Shown: in pieces, positions 1 to 7,306 of the stretch
Position numbering within the stretch: the first letter of the stretch is position 1
Layout of the letters: every line of letters begins with the position of its first letter
Source of the DNA: Ochromonadaceae sp. CCMP2298
Taxonomy: Eukaryota; Sar; Synurophyceae; Ochromonadales; Ochromonadaceae
DNA: 15,053 nucleotides
Assembly (NCBI GenBank): GCA_026770595.1
Contig: MU634158.1
Coordinates: 1-15,053 of the forward strand
Reading direction: 5' to 3'
Notes under the pieces: generated by a model
The model's input: only the letters and a program-made list of their open reading frames with translations
The model's database searches: none
Told to the model about the DNA's origin: nothing
Made by a program: the position numbers and the translations under genes

Positions 1-439
1 CAGAACCTTCTTTCTTGCTTGAGTCATAATTAAGCAGCAACATTCGTGACATTCGACTCTTCGTGTTGCATCTGTTTTTACTGATATTAACAATCAAACA
101 CATCAAAGAGGCAGACACGAGTGGAAAATGAGGAACGGCTCCCACTCTATCTTTCTATGTACGCTATTTTATGAGAAGCCACAGATTGCGGCGCCAGTTT
201 TCCGGACACGCAACGAGTGGTTGCATCACCAACCCACTCGAAACGTTCAACAGTTCAAAGAGCACCAAGCCGTCTCTGGTTTTGGTGGAGGCCGATGCCT
301 CCCCCAGTGGCACCACAAGTTGTCATCATCTTCCCTCTCGGAAAAGGTCGGTTCCAGCGCCGATCTGGTGAGCAACTCGAGCTTTCGTGATCTCTGGCGC
401 AGGCGAGTGCAGGAGGTGCAGGAGGGGCAATAGGCAAGC
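1..439. promoter_or_regulatory. 5' flank and leader of the acyltransferase gene
   Basis: No coding sequence is supported here. A 101-codon open frame (128-433) is in the same frame as the acyltransferase but ends with TAG at 431-433, two codons before the ATG at 440. It has no recognisable domain. That in-frame stop supports 440 as the true start. A GT...AG pair (GT at 367, with AG about 35 nt downstream) could be a small leader intron, but this is weak. The stretch most likely holds promoter and 5' UTR. Confidence 0.5.
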
Positions 440-2378
440 ATGGCGGACATCGAGGCGCTACTCAAATCGCTGACCAGTCTGGAGACGAAGATCAACCATG
501 CTAGCAGCGGGGGCCCGGACGCCATTGACAACATCGCCAAGAGGGTGCACTACTCCGACGTGGAGCTTCTGCGCCTGGACGTGGCGGAGGCGCTGATTGC
601 GGCCAGCACGGATCCCGACGACGCCTTCGTACAGCCGGCCTACGCACGCATGGACGCGCTGCTGCTGCTGCTGAAGCTGCGGCCCATCCGGCGGAAGAGG
701 CCCTGGTGGACCATCCTGGACACCAGCATGCGCGGTTTGGGCGTGGGACTGTTCTTCATCTGGTCGGGCATGTGCTTCTCTCTGCCGCTACTGGTGCTGC
801 GCGCGCTGGACGTGGCTCTGGGCTCGGACCCCTTCGAGTACGTCTCGGAGCGGCTGAAGCGCCAGATCCCCGCCATGATTCTGCAGCTGGCGGGCATCGC
901 GTACAGCGTGGAGGGCGTGGACCGCGCGCACTACCAGCACTCCTGCTCGCTGCTCACCTTCTCGCACGCCAGCAACCTGGACGGATTCCTCGTATCGGGC
1001 TCGTGCCCCATCCGGCAGCTGGCTTTCGGCAAGAAGGAGCTCTTCATGGTGCCCTTCTTCTCCTGGATATCGCTCGCCTTCGGGGGCGTGCCTGTGGACA
1101 GGGGAAACAGGGACCGGGCAGTGAAGGCTCTGAAACGCTCCACGGACCTAGCCAAGCACTCCAAGCTGTGCATCGCCATCGCCCCAGAAGGCACGCGCTC
1201 ATTGACGGGCCAGCTGCTGCCCTTCAAGAAAGGTAGGCTGCGCTCTCGCAGAAGGGAGAGGGTGCAAGTCGCTGCCATGCTGACATTGAGATAACGCCCC
1301 CATTCCTCCCCACCCCCTCCTCTCTCCACTCCCCTCCTCTCCCCTCCCCTCCACTCCTCCCCCCTCCCCAGGTGCCTTCTACATGTGGGACGAGATGCAG
1401 GCGCCTCTGCTGCCCTTCGTGATATTCGGCGCGTACGACCTGTACCCCGTGGGCAGCTGGGTGAACATGACTGGCTGCGTAACGGCCAGGTACCTGCCGC
1501 CCCTCCTGCCCGCACAGGCCTCCTCCAGGGAACACATGATGCGCCTGGTGAGTATTATTTGTGTGTATTTGTTTGTGTTTTTTTGTATGTGCATGTTGAA
1601 CGATGGGAGAGATACGTGTTTACTTGCAGCACGTAAGTTACTCCCTCGTACTTGACTCGCAGATGCGCACGCATGCTCGCTTGTCCCTGTCCTTATCTTT
1701 GTGGGCGCAATGATGATTAATGTATTCTACACCTCCGAGAGCCTATGGCCACCACATGAGGATGACCATCATTTCATAAGTCTTTAGTCTGAGCGCACCA
1801 CACACACCAACTCATGCCACATACGCACACGCACATCCATGCCATCATCCGTTGATAACGATCCACACTTCTAACTTCCATCTAATCTCTCTTGTGCCTG
1901 TCGCTGCATTTTATCTGCCCCCTGCTCTTCTTCATCCCACACACCGGCACGCCACCCCCTTTACCTCTATCTCTGCCTCTGCCTCTGCCTCTATCTCCGC
2001 CCCCGCCCCTCACAGCTGCGGCGTCGCATGCTGGAGAGTCTGCGCCAGTGCCCCGAGTCCATAGGCAGGGACCTCTCCTCAAGACAGTATGCAGGCGTGG
2101 TGGCCGCCAACCTCGCAGTCATCGCGCTCAGTGCCGCGGTGCTGTGGGGGCTGCACTTCCGCCTGGTGCAGACGGGCATCGTGAGCTGGCCCGCCCTGCT
2201 GCTGCTGTGGGCCCTCTTCGTCTGCTTCGTCACGCTGGGCCTCTACGTCTACTACGTATACGTCGTGGCTATGCTGGACGGGGGCGGCAAGGCAGCCAAG
2301 GGGGAGGGCGAGGGCGCTGTCAAGGCCCCTGCTGCCGCCTCCCCAACGCTTCTTGAGCGGCGGTCCCGAAGAGGGTAG
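440..2378 (+). CDS. PlsC/AGPAT-family membrane glycerolipid acyltransferase
   Basis: Three exons: 440-1232, 1372-1547 and 2016-2378, giving 443 aa. The junctions are GT-AG and keep frame (phase 1, then phase 0). The PlsC blocks are visible in order: HX4D as HASNLD (residues 176-181, catalytic His and Asp), a GKKELFMVPFFSW-type block II (about 198-210), EGTRS (250-254, binding of the acyl-acceptor phosphate), and PFKKGAF, which is reconstituted exactly across the first intron. There is a hydrophobic segment at about 99-122 before the active site and two more at about 349-368 and 382-408, so it is an integral membrane enzyme, probably of the ER or another endomembrane. By family it transfers an acyl chain from acyl-CoA to a lysophospholipid such as lysophosphatidate; the exact substrate cannot be read from the sequence. 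The start is set by an in-frame TAG at 431-433. The C-terminal tail is Gly/Ala/Lys-rich. Family call is firm; AGPAT versus LPCAT-type is open. Confidence 0.88.
1233..1371 (+). other. Intron 1 of the acyltransferase gene, polypyrimidine-rich
   Basis: The donor is AAAG|GTAGGC and the acceptor CCCCAG|GTG. From about 1295 to 1371 the coding strand is almost pure C and T, with many runs of four to six C. Splicing restores the conserved PFKKGAF motif, which is strong evidence for the intron. Confidence 0.85.
1548..2015 (+). other. Intron 2 of the acyltransferase gene
   Basis: The donor is CTG|GTGAGT, matching consensus, and the acceptor is CCTCACAG|CTG. Near the 3' end there is a short pyrimidine repeat of the GCCTCT type (about 1965-2000). 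The joined frame runs from ...HMMRL into LRRRMLESL.... No gene is seen inside. Confidence 0.8.
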
Positions 2379-2393
2379 CTAGCACTAGCTACC
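2374..2393 (+). repeat. Inverted repeat spanning the acyltransferase stop codon
   Basis: GGTAGCTAG at 2374-2382 and CTAGCTACC at 2385-2393 are perfect reverse complements separated by CA. In RNA they would fold as about 8 bp closed by a GCAC loop. The TAG stop at 2376-2378 lies inside the left arm. More CTAG-containing motifs follow up to about 2430. Confidence 0.7.
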
Positions 2394-2963
2394 ACATAAC
2401 AATAGCAGCTAGAAGCTAGCAGCTACTAGTTATTATTCAGTGCGCAGCGGTGGCGAACCCCTCGCCTCCGCTGCCCGCCCCCTCGCTTAACTCGCCCCCC
2501 CCGGCGCGCTGCTCTGGGCCTAGCCGAGAGTCGGACTAGCCGCTCTGGGCCTGCACAGCACGAGGGGGCGTTGTATGGTAATCGTTATAGCCACTGCAGA
2601 GACACTCATATGTTTCTTCAGAAGACAGAAATTCCAGTGAATGTAATATAAAGCGCAATTCTATATGATAATAATAGAATAGGTTCCTATCTTAACTCTG
2701 CATATTCGTCCGCGTAACCGCTCGAAACGGAACAGTACTTCTTCTTGCCAAAAGCGCCTATATGAGTGTAAATGAAACAAGCTGAAAAGATCCAAAATCC
2801 AGCAGCGTAGACCGTCCACGTTTGGGAGGTGGATGAATCCTCTTTAGGAACTTGGCCTGGATTAATTATATCAGTTCGAATCACTCTTCTCAGTCGCGGT
2901 TCTCCGAGATCCACGCGCCGTCTTCTTATTTGCGGGACTGATTGGACTGGTCGACGCAGCGAG
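2379..2963. promoter_or_regulatory. Intergenic: acyltransferase 3' UTR and syntaxin promoter/leader
   Basis: No gene is supported in this 585-nt stretch. The first part, to about 2570, is rich in CTAG/AGCTA motifs and then GC-rich, as expected for a 3' UTR. From about 2580 to 2700 it becomes AT-rich, followed by the syntaxin leader. The syntaxin frame stays open upstream of 2964 to about 2829, but has no ATG there. Confidence 0.5.
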
Positions 2964-3980
2964 ATGGATCGCTTAAAAGAGTTGCAAAAGGGCGCCAAGC
3001 AGCTGGACGAGTCCGAGACCGAGTCCGACAGAGGTACGTCGCTGCACACTGCTGTGCGTTGAACGATCGCATCCCACGTGTTTAACCGCATTTCCCTCTT
3101 CACAGTCAGCTTGGTCAATGTTGCGAATTCTAGCAGCAGCGGGGCGGGACAGGCAGACCTGATGCAGCAGTTTTTCGGCGACATCGAGATCATCAAGTCA
3201 AACGTCGTGGTGATCCGGGAGGCCACGCGCAAGATCGCAGAGATCAACCAGAACGTGCTGCAGGCCACAACCACTGAGCGCGAGCAGGACAGCAGCTATG
3301 AGCTGGAGCCCATAGTGAAGAACACGAACAAGAAGGCTTCTCTGGCCAAGCAGCTGCTGCAGAGGCTGCGGGAGGACACGGAGCGCATGAAGACTTCCAA
3401 CGAGGGGGCCAAGATGACCCCGGAGATCCGCATTAGGGAGAACCTGGCCAACACGCTGACTAGAAAGTTCGTGGACGTGATGAAGGAGTACCAGAACGCG
3501 CAGACGAAGTACAAGACGGACATCAAGAAGAAGGTCAAAAGACAGGTGCAGATTGTCAAGCCAGACGCCACCAGCGAAGAGATCGACGCGGTCTTCAAGT
3601 CGGGCGGGGGGTCGGGGGACGTGCTGAAGTCGGCGATCCTCTCTGGGGAGGCGGCGGAGTCTGTGCAGAACGCGTACATGAACGTTGCGGACAAGTACCA
3701 GGACGTGTTGACATTGGAGGCCTCAGTGGCGGAGCTGCACCAGATGTTCCTGGACTTCGCGCTGCTTACGGAGCAGCAGGGGGAGCTGCTGGACCAGATC
3801 GAGCACCAGGTGAAGGAGGCAGGCGAGTACGTGGACTCGGGCAACAAGGAGCTGGTGGAGAGCATCGAACTGCAGAAGAGCATCCGCGCCAAGCAGTGCT
3901 GCATCTGCGTCATCATCCTCGTAGTCATCGGCATCATCGCCGGGATCGTCGCAGCCAAGACTTCCGGCGGCTTCCGGTGA
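2964..3980 (+). CDS. Qa-SNARE, syntaxin of the plasma-membrane (syntaxin-1/Sso1-like) type
   Basis: Two exons, 2964-3033 and 3106-3980 (72-nt GT-AG intron, phase 1), give 314 aa. The order is a short N-terminal peptide (MDRLKELQKG...), a three-helix Habc region (about 38-165), a linker with the family pattern RQxxIVxPxATxEEI (about 169-183), a SNARE motif (about 226-280) with its central-layer glutamine at Q248 in TEQQGELLD, and a C-terminal anchor at about 289-307 ending KTSGGFR. By family it sits on the target membrane and pairs with Qb, Qc and R-SNAREs to drive vesicle fusion; the Habc region would regulate it with a Sec1/Munc18 protein. The cysteines at 288, 289 and 291 beside the anchor are candidate palmitoylation sites. 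The start is the first ATG in frame and fits the usual syntaxin N-terminus. The gene converges with the EF-hand gene on the other strand. Assignment as Qa is firm; plasma membrane is inferred from overall resemblance. Confidence 0.93.
3034..3105 (+). other. Intron of the syntaxin gene
   Basis: Donor AGAG|GTACGT, acceptor TTCACAG|TC, 72 nt. A TTTAAC element about 25 nt before the acceptor is a plausible branch site. The split codon is G|TC (Val24). Placing the short N-terminal coding piece in its own exon restores the normal syntaxin N-terminus. Confidence 0.85.
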
Positions 3981-4269
3981 ACACCCACCCCCCCTCCCAG
4001 TTTTGAATTACCACCCTACCAACCCTACCAAACTTCTCCTTCGGTCTAACGTCCGCGAGGTGCCTACCATCTACTGCCTGTGGCGATGTATTGTTTAACA
4101 ATCGAAACAGATTATAGTACACTGCGCCGATGGATTGTTAACTAAAGTACATTCGCCGGACCTGTTATACGCGCACTATACTTGAGTTTATTTTATGTAC
4201 ACCGCACACACGCTGCCCCGCTACCTACTGCTGCCTACCATAACATGTCTACACTGCTGCTGTCCACGT
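3981..4269. other. Convergent intergenic spacer (3' UTRs)
   Basis: This 289-nt gap lies between the stops of the syntaxin (+) and the EF-hand gene (-). It contains a 9-bp inverted repeat, TTAACAATC at 4095-4103 and GATTGTTAA at 4133-4141. No gene is seen. It should hold the 3' ends of both transcripts. Confidence 0.55.
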
Positions 4270-6800
4270 CTACATGGCTGAGGTGACGCTCAGTCTCTTG
4301 ATGTCCACCACTGCCTCGCAGAACTCTAAGAAGTCCAGCTTGCTGATCCAGTCAGGCCCCTCCCCCCCCTGCGCCCCCCTCTGATCAGCAGACTTCCGCC
4401 TCCGCCGCCGCTCCCTCGCCTCTGCACCAGCCTTGGTCTCCCCCTCCCCCTCTTCCTCTTTTTCCTCCGCCTCCAGGTCCTCATCCGTGGGAGCGGAGAA
4501 GGTGTCGACGAAGACGGGCAGCAGAGAGGGCAGGTCGGCGCTACCCACGCTGATGAAGCTTCCACTTTTGGACTCGTCTGCGCTGGGCGGGGCGGTGTTG
4601 GCCACATAGCTGCCTCCGTGGAAGACCACTGAGAGGGCCAGCGACGTCTGCACGATGCGGCTGAACTCCAGAGACCGCATGCACTCCACTAGCCGGGCCA
4701 GGGGTACGATGCCCCCGCCTGTGCCGTCCACCAGCTGAGGGGGGGGGGAGAGGGTTGGGAAGAGGGGGGAGGGAGAAGAGGGGAAAGACTCGTCAGGGGT
4801 TTGAAAGGGACGCTGCTGCAGAGCACACCGACAGAGACATAGACATAGAGAGAAACAGAGGCAGAGGCAGGGGCAAAGGCAGCGGAGACAGGGGCGGGTC
4901 CACTCACGTCGAAGGCGAAGGCGCAGACACTGCGCTCGTCCTCCAGAGGCCTGGGCTGCAGGAAGGCACGCTGCTCCAGCTGCTGCTGCGAGGGCAGGGC
5001 CAAAAGCTGCTTGGAGGTCTACGGAGGAGGGGTAGACGGGGGAATAGGGACAGGGGGGACAAAAGGAGGGGTATGTGGCGAGCAAGAGGCAGGAGGGGAG
5101 GAAGAGAAAGGGGGGTAAGACAATCGGCAAGAGAAGAAATCGAGCTGCTGCATCTGTGCATTGGTGTGCGTGTGTAAAATGAGACCTCTCTGCCTCTGCG
5201 CATCTCACGCACTCACCGTCAGTGCCCTGCTCCTCTGCAGCTCCCTCTGGCTGAGCGGGTACTGCAGGTCGTAGCGGTAGCCGCTGTAGGATATAGTGCA
5301 GTGGGAGAGAGACCCCTCCAATGCAGGCTCGCCCCCCACGAAGCCCACGCTGCTGCTGGCCTGTGCGTGCACCGCCTTGACCACCGCGGGCAGCCAGACC
5401 ACGCCCCCGCAGTGCAGCGCCCACACGCAGTCCCCCTCCCTCAGGGCCCTGGCCACCCTGTGCTCCCGCTCCGCCAGCCCGCTAAACACGTTGGCCGCAC
5501 CCACGCCCTTGTTCGTGCTGCTGCTGGAGGCCAGAGCCACGTGCTCAGCCTGTGTGCGGATGTGGCGCAGAGGCACGGCTTTCTCCAGAGCCAGCCCCTG
5601 CGCCGCCGCCAGCCAGTCCCTCACAGTCACGCCCTCTACCACGTCAGGCACGGGGGCCGTGAGTCCCGTGGCGGATATGGACAGCAAGGAGGTGCTCTCC
5701 TCTAGGTCCCGCATGCGCCGCTGGCTGCTGCTCATCTGCTCGAAGAATACCCAGTTGCGCTTCTTGATGTGCGCCCAGAATACGGTGTAGCGGAGCAGCG
5801 CGTGCACCTTCTGGTCGTACGAGATCACCGCCACCTCATCCGGATTCAGGAAGCCCTTGCCCCCCTTGTCCAGCGATATGAAGGCCAGCTGCAGAAGCAG
5901 CTCCTGGTCCCACTTGTGCTGCGCATGTCCGTCCAGCAGTGCTACGTATGCGGGCACTGCGGACTGCTGCGTGCTCGCCTTGGCCAGCACCTCTGCAGTG
6001 GCGGCGGCGTCCACAGCGGAGAGCAGCTTGGAGGAGCGCAGGGGGAAGGAGGCCACAGAGGAGGACGTGTCCACACTGCTGCCCTTGTTGCGCAGGATGG
6101 CGGCTAGAGGGTTGCGGCGGGCGGGCTGCTGCTGGTCTGCGGAGTGGGAGTTTATTCTCCGCAGTGTGTTCTTGAAGGTGGAGGAGGCGCTGTCGATGAT
6201 GGCGCGGGACTGCTGCAGGCCATCCAGGTGCACGGACAGGTGCAAGGCGCCCACGGTGGCGGGCAGAGAGAGAGCCACCTCCTGTCCGATGGCCGACAGG
6301 TCCAGCGTGTGTGGGTCCTGGCTCTGGCTGGAGGCGTGGGAGTGGGAGGAGTGCGAGGCGAGGCCCTCCTGGTTGCCCGCCCTGTTCCACACGAACCCGA
6401 TGACCTCGTCCGAGGACAGTGAGGAGCCGATGTACTTCAGGTAGTCCTTGCGCTCCGCCTCGTGCTGCCTGGCCGCGCCCCTGCTCTCGCTCCATGCGCT
6501 GTGCTGGTACTCCTCGTCCCAGCGCCTGTGCAGCTGCACCTTCTCGTACCACTGCTCGTTCCGCAGGCTGGCATCGTCCTCCACCGACATCAGCTGACGC
6601 TCCACCTCGCGGTCGTGCAGGTCCTTGTCCTGGCCCCAGAACCGGTCGCACCTCCTCTGCTCCGTCTCCTCTCTGGCCATCATGTTTGTCTCCACGTGGT
6701 TGCCCAGCGGGTCGTTCAGCACTCCGAACGGCTTCTGGATACCCGCCATGGCCTTCGGCGCCACCCGCTTGGTCACGATCGTCTTCCTCTTCCGAATCAT
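4270..6800 (-). CDS. Multi-domain protein with degenerate EF-hands and a Tudor/Agenet-like segment
   Basis: Three exons on the - strand, 6800-5217, 5018-4908 and 4734-4270, all joined in phase 0, give 719 aa. The start is the ATG at 6800, with an in-frame TAG at 6824-6822. The N-terminus is basic, then a charged, helix-prone region (about 40-125) rich in E, R, Q and W. An EF-hand-like loop, DKGGKGFLNPDE, lies at about 311-322. A stretch at about 451-516 (REGDCVWAL...WLPAVVKAV...CTISYSGYRYDLQ) resembles Tudor/Agenet-type barrels, though its usual acidic DG is replaced. The last 190 residues contain FDLVDGTGGGIV and, near the end, KLDFLEFCEAV, both like partial EF-hands, separated by a long acidic and then Arg-rich linker. 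No enzyme motif is seen. Calcium binding is uncertain because the loops lack several acidic ligands. Function unknown; a scaffold or calcium-responsive role is inference only. Confidence 0.72.
4735..4907 (-). other. Intron 2 of the EF-hand/Tudor-like gene
   Basis: In transcript sense the donor is GAC|GTGAGT and the acceptor is CCCCTCAG|CTGG, preceded by a run of ten C (G at 4739-4748 on the + strand). Phase 0. The + strand from 4739 to about 4790 is a series of G runs, a candidate quadruplex on the template strand. Confidence 0.8.
5019..5216 (-). other. Intron 1 of the EF-hand/Tudor-like gene
   Basis: In transcript sense the donor is ACG|GTGAGT and the acceptor CTCCGTAG|ACC. Phase 0, 198 nt. 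The + strand at 5029-5058 has four spaced runs of G (4, 5, 3 and 6 bases), which fits a canonical quadruplex pattern on the template strand. Confidence 0.78.
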
Positions 6801-7306
6801 CTCTATATGCAACGAGAGTGACTACTGCAGAGGGGCTGCGATTGAGCGGGGCGCGACTCGCTCTCCTCGTGCGCCTCCGGTAGAGATACCCCTCTCGCGC
6901 TATCCAAGACGCCGCTGTCTATCGGCGCAACCAGACTCTGGCCCTTTCTGTCCTCAGCTCTCTTCCAGGGACGTGAATCTGCAAGGACTCGTTCGCATTC
7001 CAGGCTGCCTTGGCCTCGAGCTCACGAAGAGGAAGGAAGAGAGCAGAGAAAGAGAAAGCCAAAAAGCTCGTGAAACGGTCGTTGGCAGATAAACTTTAGT
7101 CCCAGGGGACAAGCAGAATAGAAAGGGTTATTTTCAAACAAGATTCTCTTCACCAACACAGCTGCTTCCTCTCACGCACTTCCTCACATCGGCACCAAGC
7201 AGTTCAACTGTCGTCACGTTTGAAGCATTCCCATTGCACCAGCCGCCAGAGACCGCCCATCCTTCGGCTCAACTCCGCTGCTGCTGTGACTGCATTTGGC
7301 TTCACG
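6801..7306. promoter_or_regulatory. Shared divergent promoter region
   Basis: About 506 nt separate the starts of the EF-hand/Tudor-like gene (-) and the triple-repeat gene (+). No coding sequence is supported. The stretch includes a purine-rich tract on the + strand (about 7022-7066, GA-type). In - strand sense, CTCTGCAG lies just before the leader TAG at 6824 and could be the acceptor of a 5' UTR intron. It probably works as a bidirectional promoter, but no TATA or defined operator could be identified. Confidence 0.5.

Noticed and set aside
128-433. 101-codon open frame ahead of the acyltransferase
   Set aside because: It ends in a stop two codons before the real ATG, has no domain or family pattern, and its composition is unlike the GC3-rich exons. 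It is probably leader sequence.
2868-2886. GTTCGAATC sequence resembling a tRNA T-loop
   Set aside because: No matching acceptor, anticodon or D stems are found around it, and it lies in the syntaxin leader.
5836-6651. Long open frames in other frames of the EF-hand/Tudor-like gene, on both strands
   Set aside because: They are shadow frames with Arg/Gly/Pro-rich translations typical of GC-rich off-frame reading. The chosen frame carries the motifs and joins in phase over two introns.
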